From the NCBI GenBank assembly GCA_029248525.1, contig JAQWJE010000040.1, positions 1-64,000 of the forward strand: 64,000 nucleotides of DNA, in the 5' to 3' direction. Positions 31,702 through 41,131 of the stretch are shown one piece after another. The notes under the pieces are model-generated. The model did no database searches. It had not been told where the DNA came from and saw only the letters and a program-made list of their open reading frames with translations. This stretch comes from Candidatus Binatia bacterium (GTDB lineage Bacteria > Desulfobacterota > Binatia > UBA12015). A program made the translations under genes and the position numbers. Every line of letters begins with the position of its first letter. The first letter of the stretch is position 1.

Positions 31702-32964
31702 ATGAAGAGTACTCTGCTGAAGTCCCGAGTGCGAGGGGAAGAAATCCTCGCGATTTTAATGATTCTGATGTTGGTGGTGGCAATGCCGGCAGATGCCCGC
31801 GATTGCGGAGGCCGGAAGGCTTGCGATTGCGGGGACAAGGTTGTCCGTGACCATATTCTGACCCGCTCCCTCGGGCCGTGCCCGGGCGTGGGACTGCGCA
31901 TGGGCCCTGGCGCGACGCTCGACGGTAACGGCGAAGCGATCCGCGGCTCGGGGCGCGAGGCCGGGATTATCTTTGATGAAAAGGCCATCGGCGCAGTGGT
32001 TCGGAACCTCGAAGTCTCCGGGTTCAAGCGCGGGGTTCGGTTTGCCGGGGTGCGGGGCGCGCGTCTGGAGAACGTTCAGTCTCACCATAATGGAGACCGA
32101 AAGACGGCGGTTGGCTACGGGGTCGATCTCGCCCGGGGAGCGTCCGAGAATATTCTGGTGGGGTTGCGCGTGTTTGAGAACGCCGATGAGGGAATTCATT
32201 TCGGTACGGGCGCGAACCGAAATCGCCTGGAGGACTCGGAAGTCTTCGACAACTACCGCGAGAATATCTATTTCCTGCAGAATCGAGGGAATGAGGTTCA
32301 TCGATCGAAGCTCCATGGGGGCGGCGCGGCCGCTTTCTATATCAAACATGCTCCGGAAACCGTGCTGTCGGAGAACGAGATTTCTGATCGTCCCATCCAG
32401 CTTCGGGGTCGCTCGGATCGAGTGCGTCTGGTCGATAATCGCTTGCGAAAAAGCTCCGTGAATCTGGAGCCCTTCAAGGACGACGTTCCCGAGGGAGTGC
32501 GAATTTCGGGTGGACAGATCGAAACGCCCGGCCACGCCTGCGTCAGGCTGCGGGGGGCCCGGAAGGTTTGGGTCGAGAACGTGAAATTCTCCTGTCGGGG
32601 GAGTGTTTCCGTGGAGCAGGGCGCCGACGTTCGCGTGACTCTGGACTCGTTTACCGAGGCGCGGTGTGAGGGCACCGGAGCCGTCACCCAGCTGGGATAT
32701 CTCGAGCAGCGTTTCGTCGATGCTCAGGGCGCCGGTGTCGGCGGTGTGACGGTGCTGGACAATCAGGGGGTTTCCTGGGGAAAGTCGTCCAGCGACGGTC
32801 GAGTGGAGCGTGTCCTTCCGCTGGCGACGCTGACCTGTCCCGCACGGGACGTGTCTTCGACGGGATTGCGAGCCTCTCGAGGCACCTGGACCGAACCGCT
32901 GAATCCGAAAGCCGGCAAGGTCGTGCTGGTACCGGTCGAGCCGGCCGGAGCAGATCAGGGCTGA
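31702..32964 (+). CDS. Secreted right-handed parallel beta-helix protein
   Basis: ATG 31702 gives 420 residues beginning with a signal peptide (basic start, then ILAILMILMLVVAMPADA, cleavage likely after ADA). The mature part starts with a Cys-rich patch (DCGGRKACDCGD) and runs into beta-helix repeats with periodic Asn/Gly turns, e.g. VVRNLEVSGFKRGVRF, NILVGLRVFENADEGIHF, NRLEDSEVFDNYRENIYF. This fold is shared by pectate lyase-like and alginate C5-epimerase-like proteins; no specific catalytic signature was recognised. It is the only plus-strand gene within the polysaccharide block: its start is 9 nt from the flippase start and its stop overlaps the stop of the sugar transferase gene by 10 nt. 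A role in trimming or epimerising the local polysaccharide is inference. Confidence 0.8.
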   Translation: MKSTLLKSRVRGEEILAILMILMLVVAMPADARDCGGRKACDCGDKVVRDHILTRSLGPCPGVGLRMGPGATLDGNGEAIRGSGREAGIIFDEKAIGAVVRNLEVSGFKRGVRFAGVRGARLENVQSHHNGDRKTAVGYGVDLARGASENILVGLRVFENADEGIHFGTGANRNRLEDSEVFDNYRENIYFLQNRGNEVHRSKLHGGGAAAFYIKHAPETVLSENEISDRPIQLRGRSDRVRLVDNRLRKSSVNLEPFKDDVPEGVRISGGQIETPGHACVRLRGARKVWVENVKFSCRGSVSVEQGADVRVTLDSFTEARCEGTGAVTQLGYLEQRFVDAQGAGVGGVTVLDNQGVSWGKSSSDGRVERVLPLATLTCPARDVSSTGLRASRGTWTEPLNPKAGKVVLVPVEPAGADQG

Positions 32965-34952
32965 CCGAGTTTCAGGGCGATTCGATATTCCGAAGAACGC
33001 CCCGAGAGACGCACCTCAGTGCCGATCCCGATTCCGAGCAGGCCCCAGAATAGAATCTGCAGCGCGATGTTGTCGAAAGGATCGAAAGCCTGCATCGCGA
33101 CTAGGAATCCAAGAATCGCGAGGATCACAGCCCAAAGGACCGACCGCAGTCCAGGATCATTCACTCTGGATTGGGTGCGATAGAGGGAGAAGAGAGCGGC
33201 TGCAAAAATCCACATCATGGCCCCCCAACCGAGAAGTCCATTTTCGAGAATCAGCCGCACATTGGCGTTCGCGCCCTCGATCAAATTTTGCGCGCTTCCC
33301 AAACCCGGAATATTCAATTCGCCCAGCGTTCTGGGCCCCATGCCGAATAGAAGTTCCTTCCACGAGAGCTGCCCAAGCTGCGCGCATGCTTCCTGCGCCG
33401 AGCCGCAGATCATGCTTCCTGCAGTGAACCCTGCGCTGGTGAGCCGATGATCTACCGCAAGGAAAGAGGCTGGCGCGAGAATCACCAGAGCGACAAGCCC
33501 GGCGAGTGGCGTGAAATGTCGCCACACGTAGATGGTGATGATCAGGGAGAGAGCGGCGAGACCCGCCGGGTTTTTCGTTAGAAGAACGCCGACCATCACC
33601 AGCGTAGTCGCTGCGATCCAGAAGTCGCGGCTGCTGCGATTCTGAGCGCGTGCAAGGCTGCATAGAACGCAGGGCACGCCGAGCAGGAGATAGGTGGACA
33701 AGGCAATAGGACTGCCGAGCGTCGAGGAGATCCCCACGGAGCTCATGCCCAGCCCGGTCGAAAGCTGGGGAGCGGATGTGAAGTATTCGGCAAAAGCGAC
33801 TTCAAGAATACCGACCATGGAAATTGTCAACGAGGTCAGGGCGACGGCACTGATCGCGCTTCGGACGAAGGATTTCGTAAAGGTGCCGTTGATGATGGCC
33901 AGCGTGACGATGAAGCCCGTTATCAGATAATAGGCGGACCCCCGCATCGCTTGCAGCGGCGCCTCGGAGAGGAATGCCGAGCTGAGCGCGAGGAGAAGAA
34001 ATACTGCGATGGGTGTGTTCAGCGGGGTACGATAGAGGTTGATTCGGTCCTTGGGCGCATGTCGCAGCAGCATCCAGAGAGCGCCGAAAGCGATGACGCC
34101 ATGTAGCGGATTGACCTTCACGCCGAGTGTCTCGATATACAGGTTCTCGAGTGAACCGGAAGGAATGAAGGATACGAAGAGCAGAAGGACCAGCAGGAAA
34201 GCCCCGAGCGTCAGCCAGCGATTCAAAACCTTCAGGGCTGTCAGGCAGACGAGCTGTGCATCGAGAAGCAGCGATCGGTGCTGGATATAGAGATGATCGA
34301 AACGAAGCTTGTTGCGCGCCGACGTGAAATATCCGCCGCGCACCTGTGCCAGGCCGGTCATCCCGGGCGCGACGCGAAAACGATCAGCGTAGTTCGGGAT
34401 CTCTTCAAGGTACCGCTCGAGAAAGACCGGTCGCAGGGGGCGCGGCCCGGCGAAGTTCATTTCCCCGCGCAAGACGTTGAGGAGTTGCGGGACCTCGTCC
34501 AGTTTTGACTTCTTCAGGAATTTGCCGACGGGCGTGTAGAAATCATCCTGAGCCGTGAGCAATCGCCCGCCGATTTGCCTTTCCGAACCCTCTCCGAGAG
34601 TCCGGAATTTGTACATCGTATAGAGAATCTGATTTTTGCCGGTTCGAATTCCTGCATAGAATAATGGCCCGGGGCTGGTGAGCTTGACCGCGATCGCGAC
34701 CATGAGCAGAACGGGAGAGAGTACGGCGAGTGCCGTGATCGCCATCAATGCCTGGAGCAGGTAGCGGACTGGCGATTCAGGAAGTGCAGGCGGAATCTCC
34801 CGCTGGCTCGCGGGCGCTTTTTCGGCCTCAGTTGCCACTTGTTCGGCTGGAGGCTCTGACTTCGATACGACGACTAGTTTCGGCACTTGGCGGGGACTTT
34901 CTTTGTTCGGGGAACCAGCATCAGGGTGCCCGAACCACGCGGCTGCGGTCAA
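32955..34952 (-). CDS. Polyprenyl-phosphate sugar-1-phosphate transferase fused to an O-antigen polymerase/ligase domain
   Basis: A 665-residue fusion. Residues 1-60 are a hydrophilic tail; about 62-255 form a bacterial sugar transferase (membrane helix LLQALMAITALAVLSPVLLM, then TMYKFRTLG, SKLDEVPQLLNVLRGEMNF with the Asp-Glu pair, and AGPRPLRPVFLER). From about 245 to 650 follow ten or so membrane helices with a loop containing FGMGPRTLGELN and LILENGLLGWGAMMW, typical of Wzy/WaaL-like proteins. The first part would put sugar-1-phosphate on undecaprenyl phosphate in the cytoplasm; the second would polymerise or ligate repeat units in the periplasm. These are normally separate proteins. The frame is continuous through the junction, with no stop. 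It overlaps the asparagine-synthetase gene by 4 nt. Confidence 0.82.
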   Translation of the reverse strand: MTAAAWFGHPDAGSPNKESPRQVPKLVVVSKSEPPAEQVATEAEKAPASQREIPPALPESPVRYLLQALMAITALAVLSPVLLMVAIAVKLTSPGPLFYAGIRTGKNQILYTMYKFRTLGEGSERQIGGRLLTAQDDFYTPVGKFLKKSKLDEVPQLLNVLRGEMNFAGPRPLRPVFLERYLEEIPNYADRFRVAPGMTGLAQVRGGYFTSARNKLRFDHLYIQHRSLLLDAQLVCLTALKVLNRWLTLGAFLLVLLLFVSFIPSGSLENLYIETLGVKVNPLHGVIAFGALWMLLRHAPKDRINLYRTPLNTPIAVFLLLALSSAFLSEAPLQAMRGSAYYLITGFIVTLAIINGTFTKSFVRSAISAVALTSLTISMVGILEVAFAEYFTSAPQLSTGLGMSSVGISSTLGSPIALSTYLLLGVPCVLCSLARAQNRSSRDFWIAATTLVMVGVLLTKNPAGLAALSLIITIYVWRHFTPLAGLVALVILAPASFLAVDHRLTSAGFTAGSMICGSAQEACAQLGQLSWKELLFGMGPRTLGELNIPGLGSAQNLIEGANANVRLILENGLLGWGAMMWIFAAALFSLYRTQSRVNDPGLRSVLWAVILAILGFLVAMQAFDPFDNIALQILFWGLLGIGIGTEVRLSGRSSEYRIALKLGQP

Positions 34953-36868
34953 CCCACAAGATTAGTTATCGGTCCAGATTCCTGAGGGTTTACCGCCGAT
35001 GTGCCTATAGAGTCTTGCCAGGTCTGGAACATCAGGAGTGTCCAGATGTCGCGGCTATAGTCCATCTGGCGAGACTCGTGTCCCTCGATCAGGTTCTGCA
35101 CCATTTCCGGCTGGAAGAGCCCTCCGCGACGAATGCGGTCCGGTGCCAGAGTGTCTCGTACGCGCTCCCGGAGGGGCCCCAGAAGCCAGGAGGGAATCGG
35201 TACGTTGAAACCTTGCTTTGGACCATGCAGCGTTTCATGCGGGAGGTAGGGCTCCATGGCTTTGCGGAGAAGGTACTTCTTGGTCATTCGCTTCATTTTC
35301 CACCGGCTGGGGATGGATGCGACCAACTCGACCAGGTGGTGGTCGAGAAGCGGAACTCGACCCTCGAGAGAGGTAGCCATGGTCATGCGATCGGCTTTGA
35401 CCAGCATATCGCCTTCGAGCCCCACCTTGGTGTCGGCGGCCAGCAACTGCGCGAGAATATCCTTCTCCGGTACCCCGGCCGCGGCACGCTCGAAAAGTCG
35501 AAGGGTGCCTTCCAATCCTTCTCCCTCATCACTGTAGAGGCTTGCTTTGCGTGTCTCGTCAAAGATGGCCTTCCAGGCCAGATGTGAGGCCATGGGGGGA
35601 TTTTCGGCACCGCGCACAAATCGTTTGGCCATATAATCAAAGCTCAGACGACCATGGGATACCGGCAAGCGATCGACGATCGCCGGCACGATCCGTCGAG
35701 CGAAGCCGGGAACATACTGGCGGTACCATCCAGCGAGCATCGTCGCCGAGTAAGTTTTATAACCGGCAAATATTTCATCGCCGCCCTCGCCGGAGAGAGC
35801 GACGGTCACGTGTTCTCGGGCGAGGCGGGCCACCGAGAGCACGGGGATCGCCGAAGAGTCAGCAAAGGGCTCGTCAAATGAAGCCACCAGTTCCGGGACC
35901 AATTCTGTGGCGTCGGGTCTGACGATCAGCTCATGATGTTCGGTATCGTAGTGCTTGGCCGCAATGCGGGCCCGGTCCAGTTCGTTGAAAGTCTTCTCCT
36001 CGAAGCCAATCGAGAAAGTCTTGAGTTCGCCGCTATGGTGTCGCCGCATTCCGGCGACCAGGCTTGCCGAGTCGACGCCTCCGGAAAGAAAGACGCCCAG
36101 GGGAACGTCGGAAACGAGATGGCTCCGCACCGCATCATCCACGGAGGCCCGGATTCTCTCGAGAATCTCACCCTCCGAGCTGAAATGAGCTGGCGTCATA
36201 TCCAATTCCCACCAGGTCTCGTCGCGAATGTTCCCATTTTCGACGATCAGTCGGTGGCCCGGCTCCAGCTTTCGTGCGGCGCGAAAAATCGATTGGGGTG
36301 CCGGTATATGGGTCAGCGTCAGATAGTCGTGCAGAGCCTGCCGATCCAGCTCCCGGCTCATGCCGGCAGCGAGCAGAGATTTCAGCTCGGAGCCGAAAAG
36401 CAATCGGCCGTTCTCCGTCGAGTAATAAAGCGGCTTGATCCCCAACCGATCCCTCGCGAGCATAAGGCGTCGCTTGTTGCGGTCCCAGATTGCGATCGCA
36501 AACATCCCCCGAAGGTGCTTGACGCAATCCGTGCCGTATTCCTCATAGAGACGGAGAATCGCTTCGGTATCGCTGGCCGTGTGGAAGGTATGCCCGCGGC
36601 TCTCCAGGTCACGTCGCAGTTCATTGAAGTTGTAGATCTCACCGTTTTGAAAGACCGCGATGTCGCGGGCTTGATTCCAGATCGGCTGTTGGCCGCCTTC
36701 AAGGTCGATGATGGACAAGCGGCGCATCCCGATCGATAGGGGCCCTTCGGCAAGAATGCCCTCGTCGTCGGGGCCGCGGTGCACGATGACATCGCACATG
36801 GCCTGAGCAATCGATGCTGGAAGGGTTTCCTCTGGATTCAACGAAAGAGCGCCGGCAATGCCACACAT
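34949..36868 (-). CDS. Asparagine synthetase-like amidotransferase of the polysaccharide locus
   Basis: A 639-residue glutamine-hydrolysing asparagine synthetase family protein. It begins MCGIAGALS, leaving Cys2 as the glutaminase nucleophile, followed by HRGPDDEG, RRLSIIDLEGGQQPI and FNGEIYN-like FQNGEIYNF. The synthetase half has the ATP-pyrophosphatase loop FLSGGVDSASLVAGM and SGEGGDEIFAGYKTY. Length and locus match the amidotransferase group seen in XrtA-associated exopolysaccharide clusters, which may amidate sugar uronates rather than make asparagine (inference). UDP-uronate genes at the start of the window would offer such a substrate. Confidence 0.85.
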   Translation of the reverse strand: MCGIAGALSLNPEETLPASIAQAMCDVIVHRGPDDEGILAEGPLSIGMRRLSIIDLEGGQQPIWNQARDIAVFQNGEIYNFNELRRDLESRGHTFHTASDTEAILRLYEEYGTDCVKHLRGMFAIAIWDRNKRRLMLARDRLGIKPLYYSTENGRLLFGSELKSLLAAGMSRELDRQALHDYLTLTHIPAPQSIFRAARKLEPGHRLIVENGNIRDETWWELDMTPAHFSSEGEILERIRASVDDAVRSHLVSDVPLGVFLSGGVDSASLVAGMRRHHSGELKTFSIGFEEKTFNELDRARIAAKHYDTEHHELIVRPDATELVPELVASFDEPFADSSAIPVLSVARLAREHVTVALSGEGGDEIFAGYKTYSATMLAGWYRQYVPGFARRIVPAIVDRLPVSHGRLSFDYMAKRFVRGAENPPMASHLAWKAIFDETRKASLYSDEGEGLEGTLRLFERAAAGVPEKDILAQLLAADTKVGLEGDMLVKADRMTMATSLEGRVPLLDHHLVELVASIPSRWKMKRMTKKYLLRKAMEPYLPHETLHGPKQGFNVPIPSWLLGPLRERVRDTLAPDRIRRGGLFQPEMVQNLIEGHESRQMDYSRDIWTLLMFQTWQDSIGTSAVNPQESGPITNLVG

Positions 36869-36887
36869 GAACAGGAACCTCGAGTGT

Positions 36888-37721
36888 CTATTTCGCTCTT
36901 CCGGAAGCGCGTAGACGGCCCCACGCCTGTTTCAGGGCGTGGAGGCGATCATAGCTTCCGTCGAGTTTATGAGAGAAGTCACGCAGGCGATCATCGCGCG
37001 CGATGAAGGTGCGTCGAAGCGTGAAGGGGGTGTCGTCCGGAGACACAATTCCAGGTCGTGTCGTGAGAGCCGTCGAGTAGCCAGCTTCTCGAACCGCATT
37101 CTCGACCGCTTCATTATAATGTCCGCGCGGATAGCAGAAATCCTCGGCCCAGACGCCGGTCTCTTCCTGAATTCGTGCACGGCATTCGCGAATCTCGTGC
37201 ACCATCATCTCGGAAGAAATCGCATTGAGTGACGGGTGCGTCAGGGTATGGGCGCCGAGTTGAACCCCGCCGGCGGCCATCGCTCGCACCTGCTCCCAGT
37301 TCAAGGGGGAAATGCCCCTGCGATCCCGCAAAACCGGCAGTTCGTCGGTCCCGATATAGTCGGTCGTGAGAAAAACGGTCGCCGGAATCTCTTCCTTTTG
37401 CAAGATAGGGAGAGCGGCTGTGTAGTTGTCCTCGAATCCGTCATCGAAAGTGACCGCGAGCGCCCGATCGGGAAAGGGTTTCTTCGTGCTGAGATGCTCG
37501 GCTACCTGTTTCAGCGTCAGGATCGTCCAGGCCTCGCTTCGGAGAAGAGCCATTTGCTCAGCGAATGCGTTAACGGAAACGCAGGAACGGTGCTCTTCGT
37601 TGTCGATGCGGTGGTAGTAGATAATCCGCAGTTCGCCACGCGTGGAAACCCCGCGCGGTTGGAGCCATGAACTGGCCTCGGCTGCGCTTCGACGCAGCAT
37701 TGTTCCGAGTCGGGAGCGCAT
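36888..37721 (-). CDS. Polysaccharide deacetylase (NodB-like), first of three in the locus
   Basis: A 277-residue carbohydrate esterase family 4 protein. RIIYYHRI is the N-terminal strand, LAVTFDDGFEDNYTAALPIL has the catalytic Asp and metal Asp (motif 1), and LGAHTLTHPSLN gives the metal His pair (motif 2). FCYPRGHYNE is motif 3. It removes N- or O-acetyl groups from glycans. No clear signal peptide is visible. Its start directly abuts the stop of the upstream glycosyltransferase, implying coupled translation. Confidence 0.88.
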   Translation of the reverse strand: MRSRLGTMLRRSAAEASSWLQPRGVSTRGELRIIYYHRIDNEEHRSCVSVNAFAEQMALLRSEAWTILTLKQVAEHLSTKKPFPDRALAVTFDDGFEDNYTAALPILQKEEIPATVFLTTDYIGTDELPVLRDRRGISPLNWEQVRAMAAGGVQLGAHTLTHPSLNAISSEMMVHEIRECRARIQEETGVWAEDFCYPRGHYNEAVENAVREAGYSTALTTRPGIVSPDDTPFTLRRTFIARDDRLRDFSHKLDGSYDRLHALKQAWGRLRASGRAK

Positions 37722-38930
37722 TCAGTCAGCACCGCCGGTGCGGTCCGCCTCGGCAAATCGCGCGGCCAAAGTGCGCACGGTCTCCCGCATGTCGAAATCG
37801 CGTGCCACCCGACGACGACCTTCTTCGGCGATTGCTGCTGCGAAATCAGGCGCATCGAGAAGCCTTTCGAGGGCATCGGCGAGAGCTTCCGGATTTCTCT
37901 CGGGTACGAACAAACCGCTTTTCTCGTGCTCGATCAGTTCGTGAAGCGAAGGGAGTTCTGTGGAGACAACAGGAACACTTGCCGCGAGTCCTTCGATGAG
38001 AATATTCGGGATTCCGAAATGGTCTTCATGGTGCGCGGGCAGGGCGACGGCCGCGGCGCGATGGTAGGCCGGGATGATCTCCTCCTGGGGCAGATAGCCG
38101 GGCAGGGAGACTTCCTTTTCCAACCCAAGGCTGCGCACAAGATTTTCGAGGGCCTCGCGTTCTTCTCCCTCGCCGAGGATTTCCAGCCGAGCGCTTTTCT
38201 GTCGTTGCTTGAGGATGGCAACCGATCGAATGAGATCGTCGAAGCCCTTGCAAGTTCGCAGGGTGCCTACGCTGAGAATCAAATCGGCTTCTCGGGGCGC
38301 TCCATTGCGTGCAAAGCGCTCGAGGTCCACACCGTGATAGATGGTTTCGACCTTCTCGCGCGCCTCGGGACATTTATCACCGAGGTAGCCCCGATTAAAC
38401 GAGGTGCAGGTGATGACGAACCGTGCGGCGGCAAGTTTTTCCTCCAGCATGGCATGGTGCACGAAGATATCCGTTGCATGGCCCGAAAAGCTGAAGGGAA
38501 TTCCGGACAGGCGCGAGATGATCATCGCTGCCGTTGCGGGATAGGTCGCCCAGTTTGCATGCAGGTGTCTTACGCCCCGGGCCTGCATATCGGTCGAGAA
38601 TTCCATCGCCTGCGGGAATACCGCCAGGGATTTGGCCAAAGCATTCGGCATCGACTTGTGTCCACGGACGATCTCGCCGGCGAGTCGCGTGGACTTTCCC
38701 GGGTGTCGCAGGAACTGAGCCGCTCCTTTGGCGAGCCGTGGTCCGGGCGCTGACGGATAGATTGTCCGTTCGAGCAATTGGCGCGCGTCCTCATGGACTT
38801 TCCAGCCGCTGGGTGCGGGAAGAAGCGAGTAAATCGAAAAGTCCAAACCTTCTCGTGCCAGACCCACCAGTTCGCGAAGGAAGTAGGCATCGACTTGGCG
38901 GGGAAATTGATTGACGACAAAAGCGATCAT
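37722..38930 (-). CDS. Glycosyltransferase family 4 (GT-B fold)
   Basis: Start at ATG 38930 (MIAFVVNQFPRQVDAYFL) gives 402 residues; a longer open reading reaches 39188 but lies inside the upstream gene. The C-terminal nucleotide-sugar domain has SVGTLRTCKGFDDLI, LEILGEGEERE and the E-x7-E motif near HEDHFGIPNILIEGLA. SGHATDIFVHHAM in the acceptor domain is typical of exopolysaccharide GT4 enzymes. Sugar and linkage are unknown. It lies 7 nt after the stop of the preceding glycosyltransferase. Confidence 0.87.
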   Translation of the reverse strand: MIAFVVNQFPRQVDAYFLRELVGLAREGLDFSIYSLLPAPSGWKVHEDARQLLERTIYPSAPGPRLAKGAAQFLRHPGKSTRLAGEIVRGHKSMPNALAKSLAVFPQAMEFSTDMQARGVRHLHANWATYPATAAMIISRLSGIPFSFSGHATDIFVHHAMLEEKLAAARFVITCTSFNRGYLGDKCPEAREKVETIYHGVDLERFARNGAPREADLILSVGTLRTCKGFDDLIRSVAILKQRQKSARLEILGEGEEREALENLVRSLGLEKEVSLPGYLPQEEIIPAYHRAAAVALPAHHEDHFGIPNILIEGLAASVPVVSTELPSLHELIEHEKSGLFVPERNPEALADALERLLDAPDFAAAIAEEGRRRVARDFDMRETVRTLAARFAEADRTGGAD

Positions 38931-38937
38931 GGTTTCT

Positions 38938-40173
38938 TTATGCTGCCTTCTTGCGGCCGTTCTGAAAGAGGTCGAGGTAAAGGCCACTGGTGTTGTCCAC
39001 CATTTTCTCGACCGAGAAAAGCGATTCGACTCGCAATTTGGAGGCGGCACCGAGTTCGAGGATTCTGGTCGGTTCGGCCACCAGGCTGGCGATTGCTGCG
39101 CCAAAGAGTTCGGGTTCGCGTGTGGGCAGGAGGAATCCGGTCTCGCCTTCGACGATGACTTCCGGGTTGCCTCCGACTGCTGTGGCAATCACGGGCTTTC
39201 CCGCCGCCATGGACTCAATCACGGTATTGGAGAGTCCCTCCTTGACCGACGAAAGGACCGAAAAATCGAACGTTCGAATCCACTCGGCTGCATCCGTGCG
39301 GAAACCGGTGAAATGAACGCGGTCGCCAATTCCGAGCTCGTGAGCCAACGCGGTCAGGCGTTCGGTTTGGCGTCCATCACCGACCACTGCAAGGTGGAGG
39401 TTGGAGGTTTGCTCGCGGACGCAGGCCATCGCGTGAAGGAGTGTGTCGTGATCCTTTGCGGGCTCGACGCGGGCGACGACACCCGCGAGCAGTGCGTCGC
39501 CGGGCATGCCCAGTTCCCGACGTCTTTCGAGTGGGTCGAAGGGCTTCTCGAAGCGCTCGAAATTGACTCCGTTGTAAATCCGCACGACTTTTTCCGGCGC
39601 CAGTCCGCCGCGACCCAGCAGGTATTCCCTGACGGCTTCAGAGTTCGCAATGATTTTATCGGTCGCTCCGGCCAGGTAACGCCCGATCACGCGCTTGTAG
39701 GATTGCTCCCAGATATCGACATTGCGTTCCGAGGCGACCACGACCGGAGTGCCGGCCATTCGTGCGGCGACCCGCCCCCAGGTGTTCGCCGTCCAGAGGT
39801 AGGTTTGGAGAATATCGATTCGCTCTTCGCGCAGCAGTTTGGCGATCCGAGGGATGATACCTGCGTCGAGCTTATGTGTTTTTTCGATTTGGAACACGGG
39901 CACGCCCATGTCGGCGATCTCTTCCGCCTTGCGTCCGTGCCGGTAGCAACAGACCATGGGCTCGAAGCGATCGCGGTCGATCCGCCTCACAAGTTCCAGA
40001 ATCTGCTGTTCTGTCCCACCGATGTCGAGCTCGTCGAGCATGCAGAGCAGCCGGAGAGGGCGGTTCGGAACAGAGCCGGGCTCTGCGCCGTTGGAATGCG
40101 GCGAATTCATCATGGGGAACATTGGAAAGGGTGCGTCAGGCACCCGTAAGGCTTCAGGAGATTCGTTCTTCAA
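38938..40173 (-). CDS. Glycosyltransferase family 4 (GT-B fold)
   Basis: A 411-residue GT-B enzyme beginning, after a variable 40-residue lead, with RLLCMLDELDIGGTEQQILEL, the glycine-rich acceptor-side loop common to GT4. The donor domain shows GVVARVEPAKDHDTLL, LAVVGDGRQTERL, and SVKEGLSNTVIESMAAGKPV with the E-x7-E pair. Start codon is uncertain: ATG 40173 overlaps the epimerase gene by 20 nt, and internal ATGs at about 40119-40110 are alternatives. The IGGTEQ start resembles the Stp-type sugar transferases of XrtA-linked clusters (family recollection, not searched). Confidence 0.86.
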   Translation of the reverse strand: MKNESPEALRVPDAPFPMFPMMNSPHSNGAEPGSVPNRPLRLLCMLDELDIGGTEQQILELVRRIDRDRFEPMVCCYRHGRKAEEIADMGVPVFQIEKTHKLDAGIIPRIAKLLREERIDILQTYLWTANTWGRVAARMAGTPVVVASERNVDIWEQSYKRVIGRYLAGATDKIIANSEAVREYLLGRGGLAPEKVVRIYNGVNFERFEKPFDPLERRRELGMPGDALLAGVVARVEPAKDHDTLLHAMACVREQTSNLHLAVVGDGRQTERLTALAHELGIGDRVHFTGFRTDAAEWIRTFDFSVLSSVKEGLSNTVIESMAAGKPVIATAVGGNPEVIVEGETGFLLPTREPELFGAAIASLVAEPTRILELGAASKLRVESLFSVEKMVDNTSGLYLDLFQNGRKKAA

Positions 40174-41131
40174 ACGTGGCGACGCCGGCCTGTATGTCGA
40201 GCGTCGGTCGCCATTGAAGTTCGGAGCGAGCTGCGTCGGTGCTGTATTTCAAATTTTCCGTAGCTCGGGTCAATTTGTACCGCGAGAGGGGTAGGGTTCG
40301 TTTCAGAAGGCGACTGGCGATATCGCAGGCCGCAGCAACGGGCATGAATACGGCCGGGGGGACGTAGGTTGCCTGAACATCCTTGATTCCCTGATTGCGG
40401 AGAGCTTCGAGATATTCGCCCTGCGTGACTCGACCGTCGATAATATTATACGCCCGACCAGAGACTCCATGGTTGGAGGCATTGAGAATTGCCTCGCAGG
40501 CGTTGTCGACGTGTGTGAAGGGCAGCAGGTTGGTGCGCCGGCCGACGATGAGGCGTCTGCCGCCGGAGCGTGGGATCGGGAAATGAAGCCGAGCGACAAA
40601 GGGTGCGGCTTCGGCTCCGTACAAAAGGCCGGGGCGGATAATAATCGTTTCGAGGCGCGAGTTCTCGCCGAAGGCACGCACACGTCGATCGGCTTCCGCC
40701 TTGGACCATGCGTATGCGCCTCTTTCCTCGATTCTCGGGTCGAGGGGCGTATTCTCGTGGATTTCGGTGCCGGCTGTTTCGGCGCCGTAAATCCCGGCCG
40801 AACTGATATGAATGAAGCGACGGACTCCGGCCGCTTCGGCCGCTTCCAATAGCGACTCGGTCGCAAGGACATTGTCGTCCTCGAAGCGCTGGCGATTACC
40901 GCCGCTGCTGACCCGAGCTGCGGTATGGTAAATCGTATCCACATCATGGGTGGCTCGTGCGATCGCGGCAGGGTCGTCGAGGGATCCCCACACGACCTCG
41001 CCTACCTCCGATGGAATTCTTTTCAAATCGGTTCCGGTTCGCACCAAGGCCCGGATCTGTTTGCCCTCGTCGGCAAGTTTTCGGGCGAGGTGGCGTCCGA
41101 GGTAGCCTGTACATCCCGTCAGGAGTTCCAT
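40154..41131 (-). CDS. NAD-dependent sugar epimerase/dehydratase (extended SDR)
   Basis: A 325-residue protein with the Rossmann motif LLTGCTGYLGRHLARKL, DTIYHTAARVS, IHISSAGIYG (Ser) and YAWSKAEADRRV (Tyr-x-x-x-Lys). It belongs to the atypical or extended SDR group acting on nucleotide sugars or on lipid-linked/steroid-like substrates; epimerase or reductase activity cannot be separated by eye. It overlaps the oxidoreductase gene by 13 nt and the next glycosyltransferase by 20 nt, so it belongs to the same transcript. Confidence 0.82.
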   Translation of the reverse strand: MELLTGCTGYLGRHLARKLADEGKQIRALVRTGTDLKRIPSEVGEVVWGSLDDPAAIARATHDVDTIYHTAARVSSGGNRQRFEDDNVLATESLLEAAEAAGVRRFIHISSAGIYGAETAGTEIHENTPLDPRIEERGAYAWSKAEADRRVRAFGENSRLETIIIRPGLLYGAEAAPFVARLHFPIPRSGGRRLIVGRRTNLLPFTHVDNACEAILNASNHGVSGRAYNIIDGRVTQGEYLEALRNQGIKDVQATYVPPAVFMPVAAACDIASRLLKRTLPLSRYKLTRATENLKYSTDAARSELQWRPTLDIQAGVATFEERIS

